From an uncultured Lachnospiraceae bacterium (GTDB lineage Bacteria > Bacillota > Clostridia > Lachnospirales > Lachnospiraceae), in the NCBI GenBank assembly GCA_910577175.1, contig CAJTLU010000010.1, forward strand, positions 40,642 through 104,641: DNA of 64,000 bases. The letters are read 5' to 3'. Below the pieces are notes generated by a model. That model was not told the origin of the DNA. It ran no database searches and saw only the letters and a program-made list of their open reading frames with translations. This document shows, piece by piece, positions 32,345-41,700 of this stretch. The position numbers and the translations under genes are program-made. Positions within the stretch are counted from its first letter, which is position 1. Each line of letters begins with the position of its first letter.

Positions 32345-34600
32345 ATGTCCGAACAGTTAGAAAAGGATACCATGATTCAGCAGCTTGATTTTTCCGAAGA
32401 AATGAAAACCTCGTTCCGGGATTATGCCGTAAGCGTTATTATTGACCGCGCTATTCCGGACGTGCGGGACGGCTTAAAGCCTGTACAGCGCCGTATCCTG
32501 TATGCCATGATGGAATTAGGTCTGGACCCGAAAAAGCCGCACCGGAAAAGCGCCCGTATCGTGGGTGACACCATGGGTAAATACCACCCGCACGGGGATT
32601 CCTCCATCTATGACGCCCTCGTTCATATGTCCGAAGACTATTCCCTTGCGATTCCATTAATCGACGGTCACGGAAACTTCGGCAGTATCGACGGCGACGG
32701 CGCCGCTGCCATGCGGTATACCGAGGCGCGTCTTTCCGAAGGCGCTATGACGCTTCTCTCCCATCTGGAGCAGGGACTGGTGGACTTCGTTCCGAACTTT
32801 GACAACAGCGAAAAAGAGCCTGCCGTTCTCCCGGCAATGCTCCCGAACCTGTTAATTAACGGTACGACCGGAATCGCTGTCGGCATGGCAACCAACATGC
32901 CTCCCCACAATCCGGGGGAGGTCATCGACGCCGCCATTGCTTATATGGACAAGCCGGACATTACCGCAGAGGCTCTGATGCGGCATGTAAAGGGTCCTGA
33001 CTTCCCGACCGGCGGCATTATTACAAATGCAGATATCCTGCCCTCCATCTATGCTACCGGGGAAGGCAAAATCAAAATCCGTGCCAGATATGAGATAGAA
33101 AACAGTGACAGCGGCAGAAAAAATATCGTATTTACCGAAATTCCGTATACCGCTGCCGGAAACAAGCTGCGTCTTGTGGAAAACCTGACCCAGCTGATGA
33201 AGGACAAGGTATTCGAGGAGATGTACGACGTCCGGGACGAGTCCTCCAAAGACATCCGCATTATTGTAGAGGTAAAAAAGGACCGCAACATCGAAAATCT
33301 CCTGAACGGCCTGTTCAAAAAAACCGGACTGGAGGATACCTACGCCGTCAACATGCTTGCCGTAAAGGAACAGCAGCCTTACTTATTCAATTTGAAATCC
33401 CTGCTGGAAGAGTTTGTCTCCTTTCAGGAAGAGCTTTATACAAAGGAATACCAGCATCTTTTAAAAAAGGCAGAGGAACGCCTGGAAATTGTCAGCGGCT
33501 TAATCCGTGCCACCGATGTCATCGACCTGATTATTGAAATTCTCCGGGGAAGCTCCAGCATAAAACAGGCAAAGGCATGTCTTACCGCCGGGGATACGAC
33601 CGACATCCATTTCAAATCCAAGGCCTCGGAAAAGCAGGCAGCAAAGCTTGATTTTACCGAACGCCAGGCGGACGCGATTCTCGCTATGCCGCTCGGCCGT
33701 TTAATCGGACTGGAAATTTTAAAGCTGCACGAAGAAGGCGACACCCTAAACACCAATATTAGCAGCTATCAGACAATTCTTTCGGACCGGAGCGAGCTGC
33801 ACCGCGTAATCAAGGCACAGCTAAAGGAGTTCCGCAAAAAGTTTGCCGCTCCCCGCAAAACAGAGTTAGAAAACATCGAGCAGTCCGACTATGTCGTAGA
33901 AGAAAAAATTGAAGACATTTATATTTTAATCGATAAATTCGGTTATACGAAATCCGTCGATGCCGCCTCCTTTGGCAGAAGCGCGGAAGAAAGCAAAAAA
34001 GAATTTGCCCATATTGTCAGAATGAAGAGCAATGACCGTCTCTGCGTATTCACCATGCAGGGAACTATGTACCAGGTCAAAGCCGCCGCCATTCCGAAGT
34101 GCAAGCTGAAAGACAAGGGCGTCCTGATTCAAACGCTCTGTAAAATTGGCAAAGAAGATGCGGTACTCTACACCTCCTTTGAAGATTTGTTTGAAGCACA
34201 GCTTTTATTCACCACAAAGTCCGGCTTTATCAAACGGGTCTCCGGCGTCGAGTTTGAGACCGCCCGTTCTGCCATTGCCGCGACAAAGTTAGAGGAAGGA
34301 GACTCCATTATCGGTATTTCCATGCTCTCGGCTGCGGATATTTTAAGCGGTTCCATTAAGGTAATTGTTTTAACACAAGGAATGGCCTCCCTTGCCTTTC
34401 CGGTAGAGGAGGTTCCGGAGTTAAAGAAAAACAGCCGCGGCGTCAAAGCCGTCACCTTTGACAAAAACGATACTTCGCTTGCGTTTGCCGCCGCGCTTCA
34501 TGCCCAGACAGAAACCTTCACCTTCGGCGGAAAAGAACTTTCTGCGAAAAAGGTGCGCATGCGCTCCAGAGGCTCCAAACCACAGAAAGCTGCACTGTAA
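32345..34600 (+). CDS. parC: DNA topoisomerase IV subunit A
   Basis: 751 residues, DNA cleavage-religation subunit. The catalytic Tyr is about Y125 in AAMRYTEARLS, and the quinolone-resistance region HPHGDSSIYDALVHM begins near residue 81. The DNA gate and coiled coil are followed by a short C-terminal propeller that lacks a canonical GyrA box (KNSRGVKAV occupies the equivalent place). Length and missing GyrA box fit ParC. An AAGGAGGT site overlaps the end of parE, so the two are made together. Confidence 0.88.
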   Translation: MSEQLEKDTMIQQLDFSEEMKTSFRDYAVSVIIDRAIPDVRDGLKPVQRRILYAMMELGLDPKKPHRKSARIVGDTMGKYHPHGDSSIYDALVHMSEDYSLAIPLIDGHGNFGSIDGDGAAAMRYTEARLSEGAMTLLSHLEQGLVDFVPNFDNSEKEPAVLPAMLPNLLINGTTGIAVGMATNMPPHNPGEVIDAAIAYMDKPDITAEALMRHVKGPDFPTGGIITNADILPSIYATGEGKIKIRARYEIENSDSGRKNIVFTEIPYTAAGNKLRLVENLTQLMKDKVFEEMYDVRDESSKDIRIIVEVKKDRNIENLLNGLFKKTGLEDTYAVNMLAVKEQQPYLFNLKSLLEEFVSFQEELYTKEYQHLLKKAEERLEIVSGLIRATDVIDLIIEILRGSSSIKQAKACLTAGDTTDIHFKSKASEKQAAKLDFTERQADAILAMPLGRLIGLEILKLHEEGDTLNTNISSYQTILSDRSELHRVIKAQLKEFRKKFAAPRKTELENIEQSDYVVEEKIEDIYILIDKFGYTKSVDAASFGRSAEESKKEFAHIVRMKSNDRLCVFTMQGTMYQVKAAAIPKCKLKDKGVLIQTLCKIGKEDAVLYTSFEDLFEAQLLFTTKSGFIKRVSGVEFETARSAIAATKLEEGDSIIGISMLSAADILSGSIKVIVLTQGMASLAFPVEEVPELKKNSRGVKAVTFDKNDTSLAFAAALHAQTETFTFGGKELSAKKVRMRSRGSKPQKAAL

Positions 34601-34709
34601 GATACTGCAGCTGCGCAACCTCCGGTTGCATAACTTCCATGGAAAGTTGGTAGACCTTTTCCTCCTCCGTGGGTATACTAGGCTTACAACAAGCGAAAGG
34701 AGGAATCAT

Positions 34710-35315
34710 ATGAGCATCGGAACCAGAATCCAACAGCTGCGGATAAACAACGGTCTTACCCAGGAGCAGTTAGCTGAAAAGCTCTCTGTATCAAGGCAGT
34801 CCGTCTCCAAATGGGAAATGGAACAGGCTCTTCCGGAGATTGACAAGGTGGTGTTGATGAGCCGGCTCTTTTCTGTGGGAACAAATGAAATTCTTTTAGA
34901 AGAAAGCGACATCAAAAAACTTCGTCCACAGGAGCTTCATCTCGGCTCTGTATACTTAATTGCAAGAGATTTCGAAGCATCGGTTTCATTTTATGAAAGA
35001 CTTCTGTCTATGACAGTGTCTACCAGAAACTGCGGAAACCACTTTGCGGAATTTTTCTTTGACAACAAATGTCTGGCGCTGATGAACGAAGAACACCTGC
35101 ACGGACACCATTATCCGGACGGCGATTACAAGTTTGTACTGAATTTCTGGGTCGAGGATTTAGAAAAAGAGTACCGGCGCTTAAAGGAACTAAACATCGG
35201 CAGAATAACCAAAATCAAAAAGGTTCACGACGGATATTACTATTTCCATATCTATGACCCTGATGCAAATGTCTGTGAAATTACCGGAGGATATACGGAA
35301 ACCTACGGGGACTAA
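34710..35315 (+). CDS. Xre-family regulator fused to a VOC/glyoxalase-like domain
   Basis: 201 residues. Residues 1-60 are an HTH_3 domain (RIQQLRINNGLTQEQLAEKL, SVSRQSVSKWE), followed by a VOC-fold domain (about 75-195) typical of glyoxalase, fosfomycin-resistance or dioxygenase-like proteins, with LGSVYLIARDFEASVSFYERLL and a C-terminal YYFHIYDPDANVCEITGG. VOC domains bind small ligands or a metal; fused to Xre they probably act as sensor. The start is ATG 34710 after GAAAGGAGG. The zinc-ribbon gene starts 16 bases downstream, so the two form a unit. Confidence 0.88.
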   Translation: MSIGTRIQQLRINNGLTQEQLAEKLSVSRQSVSKWEMEQALPEIDKVVLMSRLFSVGTNEILLEESDIKKLRPQELHLGSVYLIARDFEASVSFYERLLSMTVSTRNCGNHFAEFFFDNKCLALMNEEHLHGHHYPDGDYKFVLNFWVEDLEKEYRRLKELNIGRITKIKKVHDGYYYFHIYDPDANVCEITGGYTETYGD

Positions 35316-35331
35316 GAAAGGAGCAAACACA

Positions 35332-35586
35332 ATGAATGCCATTTGTCAGAGCTGCGGCATGCACCTAGGACCAAACGATTACGGCAAAAATAAGGACGGC
35401 AGCCGTAATGAGGATTACTGCAAATATTGCTTCCCGAACGGAAGCTTCGGAAAAGACGAAACGATGGAAGAAATGATTGAAAGCTGCATTCCGTTCCGTC
35501 TGAATGAAACTGACTGCAAAACACCGGAAGAGGCACGAAAAAAGATGCTGGAGTATTTTCCATCCCTGAAGCGGTGGCAAAAATAA
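35332..35586 (+). CDS. small zinc-ribbon protein
   Basis: 84 residues: MNAICQSCGMHLG and EDYCKYCF give four Cys in a CxxC...CxxC zinc ribbon (zf-ribbon_2-like), followed by a short helical tail (EEMIESCIPF, EEARKKMLEYFPSLKRW). Proteins of this kind are common next to VOC or transcription factor genes in Firmicutes, but their role is unknown. AAAGGAG precedes the ATG at 35332. It ends in a good terminator. Confidence 0.8.
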   Translation: MNAICQSCGMHLGPNDYGKNKDGSRNEDYCKYCFPNGSFGKDETMEEMIESCIPFRLNETDCKTPEEARKKMLEYFPSLKRWQK

Positions 35587-35613
35587 GGCTTCCTAAACTG
35601 CCTGATTGAAAAG

Positions 35614-35662
35614 AAAGCAACAAAGCCTGCTGCCGCTATAGCATTGGGTCTTGTTGCTTTTT
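35614..35662 (+). terminator. terminator after the zinc-ribbon gene
   Basis: AAAGCAACAA pairs with TTGTTGCTTT across a ~27-base loop, followed by TTG. It lies between convergent genes. Confidence 0.7.
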
Positions 35663-35679
35663 GTTGGATTTTGTCCCGC

Positions 35680-36918
35680 CTAGAGCCGGAGCAGTCCAAG
35701 CTCCGCCTTCCATCGCAGAATCCGCAGGACCGCCGCGTCAATCTGCTCCTCGGAAATCCTCCCGTCCTTTACGGCAGCCAGCACCGCCGGAAGCTGTACC
35801 GTAAAGTTTGTACAGCAAAGCATATCATTTCCGGCAAGAACAGCAGCCACCGCCGCGGCTTCTTCTCCCGTAAACTCTGCAATGGCATCCATATACAAAT
35901 CATCGGTTATCACCACACCATCAAATTTAAGCTCCTCCCGCAGAATCCGGTGTACCTTTTCCGAAATAGATGCCGGAAGCCCGGCGTCCATACACTGCAC
36001 GATATTATGGGACACTAAAACCGCCCCGGCTCCTGCTTCGATTCCCGCAAGGAACGGTTTAAAATCGCTTTCGGTATAGGTTTCATAGGAGCGGTTATCA
36101 TATACGATTCCTGTATGGGTATCCGCATTGTTGCCATAGCCCGGAAAATGCTTGAGCGCACAGCCAAGCCCTGCCTCCTTCATTGCTGTTACTACCGTTT
36201 TCACATATTCCGAGGTTTCCTCCGCATTCCTCCCAAAGCTCCGTTCATACATATATGCCGTCTTTTGTTCGGAAACGTCGCACACCGGGGCCAGATTGAC
36301 CGAAATACCGAGAGAAAGCAAAAGCTCCGCTTTCTCACGTGCATCCTCTGCAAGCGCCGGAAACCCGCCCTCCGAAAATACCTTCTGCGGAGAGCCAAAC
36401 GGCGTATCGCGGAACGCTGGAAACGCACTGACCCGTACTACAGTTCCTCCCTCTTCATCCACTGCAAGCAAAAGCGGAATGTCTGACGCTTCCTGAAAGG
36501 ACTCCAGCTTTTTTATAACGGATTCTCTGGTCTCCCCTTCAAAATCCCGCTTAAACAGCACATAACCGCCTAACGCATACTCTGTAATCCCTCCGATGGC
36601 ATCCTCCGGGCAGCGCGCCAGAAACATTTGCCCTACCTTTTCCTCTAAGGACATCCCGGCAAGCAGTTCTGCCAGGCGTGCCTCTGCCTGCTCCTCTTCC
36701 GTCAGTCCTGTCGGCACCGGCGTGCTTCTGTCGCCAGAGGGCGGCGTCGGTGTGAGCACTGCCGTAACACCGGGAGCTTTTGTCGGCGGAGGCGTGCTAT
36801 TGTGCTCTATGCCTCCTCTTTTCTGACAGCCCGGCAAAATAAGCAAGAGAATGATTCCTATTCCGAAATACCATCCTTTTCCTGTACTGCGCTTCCTGCT
36901 CCGGTTCCGTATGTTCAT
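35680..36918 (-). CDS. nagZ: beta-N-acetylhexosaminidase-like GH3 lipoprotein (NagZ family)
   Basis: 412 residues. A basic N-terminus and hydrophobic stretch end in a lipobox LPGC, so it is a surface lipoprotein; a Pro/Thr-rich linker (about 35-70) follows. The GH3 catalytic domain has KHFPGYGNNADTHTG, holding the Asp-His dyad of bacterial NagZ, and the nucleophile Asp in GVVITDDLYMDAIA. NagZ-type enzymes remove N-acetylglucosamine from muropeptides or glycans. The family usually has KHFPGHG, so Tyr replaces the first His here; activity still needs testing. ATG 36918 follows AAGGAG. A longer in-frame frame to 36987 lacks a site. Confidence 0.88.
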   Translation of the reverse strand: MNIRNRSRKRSTGKGWYFGIGIILLLILPGCQKRGGIEHNSTPPPTKAPGVTAVLTPTPPSGDRSTPVPTGLTEEEQAEARLAELLAGMSLEEKVGQMFLARCPEDAIGGITEYALGGYVLFKRDFEGETRESVIKKLESFQEASDIPLLLAVDEEGGTVVRVSAFPAFRDTPFGSPQKVFSEGGFPALAEDAREKAELLLSLGISVNLAPVCDVSEQKTAYMYERSFGRNAEETSEYVKTVVTAMKEAGLGCALKHFPGYGNNADTHTGIVYDNRSYETYTESDFKPFLAGIEAGAGAVLVSHNIVQCMDAGLPASISEKVHRILREELKFDGVVITDDLYMDAIAEFTGEEAAAVAAVLAGNDMLCCTNFTVQLPAVLAAVKDGRISEEQIDAAVLRILRWKAELGLLRL

Positions 36919-36972
36919 AGTAGCTTCTCCTTTTTTCCTTATTATACACGCCTGGCCATAGAAAATCAATTT

Positions 36973-37171
36973 TTTGTTACTATTCACAGCACCTCACCCC
37001 ATGCGCACTCGTCGCCCTTACGGGCTCCAGTCCCGCTCCTTACGGAGCTAAGACTGCTTATGTGGGCGGGGTGACTATCCTACAGACCTGATATGGTTTC
37101 ACGGACTGTTGCTTACATGCAAGCATGACGCACCTGTCCGTGAAACCATATCAACTGTGAATAGTAACAAA
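36973..37171. mobile_element. 199-bp MITE-like element with 17-bp terminal inverted repeats
   Basis: TTTGTTACTATTCACAG (36973-36989) is the perfect inverse of CTGTGAATAGTAACAAA (37155-37171). Inside, an 18-bp stem (37090-37107 with 37137-37154, starting TGATATGGTTTCACGGAC) forms a long hairpin. Two small hairpins (37014-37025 and 37035-37048) both carry the loop TTAC, and CACCCC/GGGGTG encloses them. It has no coding sequence. Target-site duplication is not clear because of flanking T-runs. It lies between the GH3 and rpoD promoters. Confidence 0.75.
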
Positions 37172-37218
37172 TTTTTTATCATTTTAAGAAATTTTGCTTC
37201 CCTTTTATCTTCTACCTG

Positions 37219-37227
37219 TGGTATAAT
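37219..37227 (+). promoter_or_regulatory. extended minus-10 promoter of rpoD
   Basis: TGGTATAAT gives an extended minus-10; no good minus-35 is seen. About 85 bases before the rpoD start. Confidence 0.6.
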
Positions 37228-37310
37228 AAAATCCGCACTCTCCCTGACGTCGTTTTTTGTCAGAAAGGATTACGCGATATTTTACGTCTGATATAAAGGA
37301 GTATTCTTAT

Positions 37311-38438
37311 ATGGAACAGGACAACGAACTGCAAAATTTTGAGCATCGCCTGAAGCAGCTGGTTTCTTTGGCACGCAGTAACCGGGATGTACTGGAAGTC
37401 GATAAAATCAACGACTTTTTCAAAGAGATGAACCTGAGCGTAAGCCAGATTGATAAGATATATGAATACCTCGATGCTAACGGCATTCTTGTTATGTCGC
37501 CGATGAATGGCGAAGATACCCCGGATGACGAGGCTTTTCTGGATTTAGAAGAAACCGAAGAAGTTCTCTCCGAGTTGGAGGACCTAAATGCCCTTGCCAA
37601 CGTAATGTCCGATGACCCGGTAAAGCAGTACCTGAAGGAAATCGGCAGCTATCCGCTTCTGACCATTGCGGAGGAAATCGAGCTTGCAAAGCGGATTGAA
37701 ACAGGCGACGAGAAGGCAAAAAAGCTTCTTGCCGAGTCAAATCTCCGTCTGGTTGTCAGCATTGCAAAGCGTTATGTCGGCCATGGACTTTCCTTTCTTG
37801 ATCTGATTCAGGAGGGAAACCTTGGTCTGATTAAAGCAGTAGATAAATTTGACTACAATAAAGGCTATAAGTTCAGTACCTATGCGACCTGGTGGATTCG
37901 TCAGGCAATTACGCGCTCCATTGCGGACCAGTCCCGTACAATCCGTATTCCGGTACATATGTCCGAGGTCATTAACAAGACCTACCGCGTCTCCCGCACG
38001 CTGTTGCAGGAGTTGGGACGCGAGCCTACCGAGCAGGAGCTTGCAGAGGCTTTGGACATGCCGGCAGAAAAAGTGCGTGAAATCTTAAAAATCTCTGCCG
38101 ACCCGATTTCCTTAGACACTCCGATTGGAGAAGAGGACGACAGCCATCTGGGAGATTTCATCAAAGATGAACGCGTCATGGGTCCGGAGGAAGCTGCCTC
38201 CTATGCCGTATTGCAGGACCAGATTGCAAGCCTTCTTGATACCCTGACCGACAGGGAACGCCGTGTGCTGATGCTCCGTTTCGGCTTAAAGGACGGCAAA
38301 AGCCGTACGCTGGAGGAGGTCGGAAAGGAGTTTAATGTCACCCGTGAGCGCATCCGCCAGATTGAAGCAAAGGCGCTCCGCAAGCTCCGTCATCCAAGCC
38401 GTGCGCGGATGATTAAAGGCTTTGATTTTAATTTTTAG
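37311..38438 (+). CDS. rpoD: primary sigma factor RpoD (sigma-A)
   Basis: 375 residues. It has region 1.2-2 with VKQYLKEIGSYPLLT, EEIELAKRIE, the core-binding FLDLIQEGNLGLIKAVDKFDY, and the minus-10 reader YATWWIRQAITRSIADQSRTI; region 3; and region 4.2 VTRERIRQIEAKALRKLRHP. An acidic N-terminal region 1.1-like segment (about 1-110) is short. It reads sigma-A promoters such as those at lysA, PHP and the ABC pair. The start is ATG 37311 after AAAGGAG; an in-frame ATG upstream (37257) lacks a site. dnaG, the usual neighbour, is absent here. Confidence 0.96.
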   Translation: MEQDNELQNFEHRLKQLVSLARSNRDVLEVDKINDFFKEMNLSVSQIDKIYEYLDANGILVMSPMNGEDTPDDEAFLDLEETEEVLSELEDLNALANVMSDDPVKQYLKEIGSYPLLTIAEEIELAKRIETGDEKAKKLLAESNLRLVVSIAKRYVGHGLSFLDLIQEGNLGLIKAVDKFDYNKGYKFSTYATWWIRQAITRSIADQSRTIRIPVHMSEVINKTYRVSRTLLQELGREPTEQELAEALDMPAEKVREILKISADPISLDTPIGEEDDSHLGDFIKDERVMGPEEAASYAVLQDQIASLLDTLTDRERRVLMLRFGLKDGKSRTLEEVGKEFNVTRERIRQIEAKALRKLRHPSRARMIKGFDFNF

Positions 38439-38446
38439 TTATCTTG

Positions 38447-38472
38447 GATTCTTATAAGCAAAAGAATCTTTC
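38447..38472 (+). terminator. terminator after rpoD
   Basis: GATTCTT paired with AAGAATC across an eight-base loop and followed by TTTCT, nine bases after the rpoD stop. Confidence 0.65.
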
Positions 38473-38484
38473 TACTGGAAGAGA

Positions 38485-38563
38485 GAACACCACCGCCCTA
38501 TTTTTGCATTTGCCCTCGCGACGAAGCGTTGTGCTTGCAAAAATAAAGCAGTGGTGTTCCCTT
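38485..38563. terminator. long hairpin between rpoD and the methyltransferase pseudogene
   Basis: GAACACCAC..ATTTTTGCA pairs with TGCAAAAAT..GTGGTGTTC. A CCCTTTTC tract follows on the plus strand. It is probably a shared barrier between convergent units. Confidence 0.6.
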
Positions 38564-38579
38564 TTCTATCAAAGACAGC

Positions 38580-40493
38580 TCATAGTACCTTCCTTACCGT
38601 GTCCGGACTATACGTAGCAAAAATCTGTTCAAAGTTCGCGGCTACACTGTCACTTGCCATCGAGCTGTCGCGCATCACAAAGTAAACCGGCTTCTGCTTC
38701 GCAATTTCCCGGATAGTTTCCTCTGTTACGTTTTCGTCAAAGCATGCCGTCAAAGTCCCTCCTGCGACCCGGAATACTTTCTTTCCGGCAATTGTGCTTT
38801 CTTCAAGCTTAGACGACGGCAGCACGCCCAGTTCAAGCATTGCCTGAAACAATAAATCCTCCGGCGTCCTGTCCTCCTTAATATTGTCTGCAGCAGAATC
38901 GAACAGCTCCGGCTCATACTCGGCAGGACTGTAATACACATCCTTCCTATTGGACGTATCCAGAATCAAATCCCGGAACCCGAAATCACAGCCGGACGCT
39001 GCGGCAGGATTTTCCTCGCGCAGCCGCGCCGCTGCCTTCCGGATACGCTCCTTCCCGATGTCGCAAATTGTCCGGTATCCCATCTGATATGCGTTTGTCT
39101 TTTCATTGACCGGCTCTGGCACCTGTACCATAATAAACTTTCTCTGCCCGCCGTCCTCCATATTCAATTTCATCACTGCATGCGCCGTAGTAGAGGAGCC
39201 TGCAAAAAAGTCCAGTACAATCGCGTCCTTACAGTGCTTTACTACCGCAGTTACTGCATCATAGACAGCATAGAGACTCTTCGGATAGGTAAAGCCGGAA
39301 TCCCCCAAAAGCTCCTGTACCAGCTTTGTCCCGTACTCGCTGGCATCATAGCGCGCATTTGCCCATACGCTTTTCATTGTTCCTTCGCTTTTATTGAAAA
39401 TAATCTGCAGTGAGCTGCGTCCGGGCTTTACCTCAAGCTGGTCCCGAATGGACTCTATCGTCTGCCTCGCATATCTCCATTTCTTTTCCTCGCCGCTTTC
39501 ACTGAGCGGCCAGACCTCGGTCGTCCCGTCGCTCCGGACAAGATTGGCTGCAGCCGGATGGAAGTCTGCCTCCGGAATCTCCCCGATTCCCGTTATCCTT
39601 CCGTCCTTTACGAAAAACGGATAAAAACAATTCCTCGCATTTGTCCTGTCCGAATCGGTTCCGCTGTCCCGCAGATTGCGCGCATCTACTGTGTCTTTCG
39701 GAAAATCGGCAAGATATTTTTTATTGTCGGCAGGATAAACAAAAATCAGATATTCATTGACATAGGAAAAATTATTGCCCTGCTGTCCGCGCGGATTATG
39801 GACAACAGAAACATAGGAATGCTCATAGGCGCTTTCCCCGAAAATCTCCTTAATGACAAGCGAAAGCGTCGCAAACTCGTTTTCGTCAATCGCACAGACA
39901 AAAACGCCGTCCTCTGCCAGCAAATTCTTTGCCAGCTTAATCCTTGGATACATCATGTTCAGCCAGTCTGTGTGAAACCTTCCATTGGTATCAGGATTCG
40001 CAACCAGCGCGTTCCCTTCCTCATCAAACTGGCCGCTTTTTCCCGCATATTCCTTTACACTCTGGCTGAAATCATTCTTATAAATGAGATTGTTGCCCGT
40101 ATTATACGGCGGGTCAATATATATCATTTTAATCTTATGCAGATACGTTTCCTACAACAGCTTCAGCACCTCAAGATTATCTCCCTCGACGTAAAGGTTT
40201 CCGGTCGTATCAAACCCGGCGCTCCCTTCCCTGCAGGGCCGGAGTGTCTTGGTCGTCGGCGCATTGGCAAGCAGCACCGCTTTTTTCTTATCAGGCCATG
40301 TAAACCGGTAGCGCTCTTCATTTCCCTCTGTTATTGCGTAGGAAAGCTCCTGACGGAGCATATCAAAATCAATGACACGCTCCGTCTCACCATTTTCGTT
40401 CTTTCTTTCGGTCATACAGTTCGGGAACAAACGCTCTATTTTCTCAATGTTTTCCCTGACCTTATCCGCCGAATGCATTTTCAGCTTATCCAT
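38580..40493 (-). pseudogene. type III restriction-modification methyltransferase (Mod), interrupted by an in-frame amber codon
   Basis: Read as one frame this is a ~637-residue beta-class N6-adenine or N4-cytosine methyltransferase of the type III Mod family: an N-terminal MDKLKMHSADKVRENIEKI region, YIDPPYNTGN motif IV, a target-recognition region, then LDFFAGSSTTAHAV (AdoMet motif I). The frame is cut by TAG at 40152-40154, where the family has Gln (context EVLKLL-stop-ETYLHKIKMIYIDPPY). A single C-to-T change (CAG to TAG) explains it, with no frameshift. Either this is a recent pseudogene, amber is suppressed, or translation restarts at ATG 40127, giving a 515-residue piece that holds both motifs. 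No Res helicase partner is adjacent, so it may be an orphan. ACGGAGG precedes ATG 40493. Confidence 0.85.
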
Positions 40494-40547
40494 ATCCGGT
40501 TCCTCCGTCGTTTCTAAAGGGACAGTCAGACGTACCTTCCCTGTTTT

Positions 40548-41678
40548 TTACTTCGTAAGCAGATACGTGTGGGTATCCTCCTCCAGATTCAGGCGGTTGT
40601 ACAGCACTAACAAATCCGTTGCGCCGCACTGCTCTGCAAACTGGCTTACCTGCATATTAAAGTAACGTAAATCCAGCATATATACTGTTTCAAAATGCTC
40701 TGCTGCAAACGGTACAAAGGAGTGGGCAAAAGAATCCTTCACTACAAGCAGGGTTTTCCCATTTTTCTCTCCGCCCGTAATCTTTACTAACGCATGATTT
40801 CCGTCCAGAAATACGGAATATTTATCCTTGGTGTCCAGATGCTCCTTTACATACAGACCCTCCAGCGTTTCCGTCATATCATATTCCACCGTAAACTGTG
40901 TCCCGCTGTGGTACAGGGTAATCGTATCCGGCTCTGCCGCAATATTAACCTTGGAATGCACCGTTCCGTAGAAGTCGGAAATCTCCTCCGGCGTAAACTC
41001 TGACAATGCTTTCGGCGTAATCCCGCAGTCCTTGGCCCATAGTACATAAGCGTAGTATGCGCCCAGTGTCGTCCAATGGTGGTCGGTCCGGTAGTAAATA
41101 CCCTCGTCGGCATGGGAAAGCATCTCATCGTAAAGGTCTACATAAATCTCCTCCGGTACAAGCGCCTTCATGGTTTCCAGAAAATACGGCATGGCATCGT
41201 CCGATGCGAACGGCGGAAGCTTCTCCTGCAGGACATCGATACTTCCCGGCACCAGCAGGAACTTACAATGCCCTTCTCCGAGCAGAGCCTGCTGACGCTT
41301 TAAAAAGTCTGCTACCCGTTCTGCGTTCCGGTCCGCAGTCTCTTTGTCTACAGGTGTAGATGGATGCTTTTCAATCAGATAGCCGTCCTTCCCGAAATAA
41401 ACGCCGTTAATATCCTTTTTTCCAATCAGGCGTTCCGTATAGGTTTTTATTGAAATCCAGGTATCCCTTGCAAAAAACTGGTCCGACAGATACTTTTCAT
41501 AATCCGTCCCGAAGCTTCCATCCAGCAGCTTTTCTATGGAAAATTCCGGCATCTGCTCCAGTCTCCGGTTTTCATTTTCTGAGAACAGCCTCTTTTTTGA
41601 AAACAGGGAAGCCAAGGTTCCGCCGAAAATCAGCACGACAAAAACCACTGCGGATATTGAAATTTTATTTTTCTGCAT
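40548..41678 (-). CDS. DHHW/AlgJ-like membrane-anchored acyl transfer protein
   Basis: 376 residues with an N-terminal membrane anchor and a periplasm-side SGNH-like domain. The DHHW motif is plain in IYYRTDHHWTTLGAYYAYVLW, with KDSFAHSFVPF and DLRYFNM further on. Such proteins work with MBOAT membrane acyltransferases to acetylate exported glycans, as AlgJ/AlgX do with AlgI. The MBOAT gene lies 23 bases upstream. The start is ATG 41678 behind GGAAGGAG; an in-frame ATG at 41753 would overlap the previous gene and lacks a site. Confidence 0.9.
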   Translation of the reverse strand: MQKNKISISAVVFVVLIFGGTLASLFSKKRLFSENENRRLEQMPEFSIEKLLDGSFGTDYEKYLSDQFFARDTWISIKTYTERLIGKKDINGVYFGKDGYLIEKHPSTPVDKETADRNAERVADFLKRQQALLGEGHCKFLLVPGSIDVLQEKLPPFASDDAMPYFLETMKALVPEEIYVDLYDEMLSHADEGIYYRTDHHWTTLGAYYAYVLWAKDCGITPKALSEFTPEEISDFYGTVHSKVNIAAEPDTITLYHSGTQFTVEYDMTETLEGLYVKEHLDTKDKYSVFLDGNHALVKITGGEKNGKTLLVVKDSFAHSFVPFAAEHFETVYMLDLRYFNMQVSQFAEQCGATDLLVLYNRLNLEEDTHTYLLTK

Positions 41679-41700
41679 GACAAATATCTCCTTCCCTTTC

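Noticed and set aside
30341..34600. DNA gyrase gyrB-gyrA
   Set aside because: No origin context, short A-subunit C-terminus and no canonical GyrA box favour topoisomerase IV.
40152..40154. Frameshift as the cause of the broken methyltransferase
   Set aside because: Both halves are in the same frame; only one stop codon separates them.
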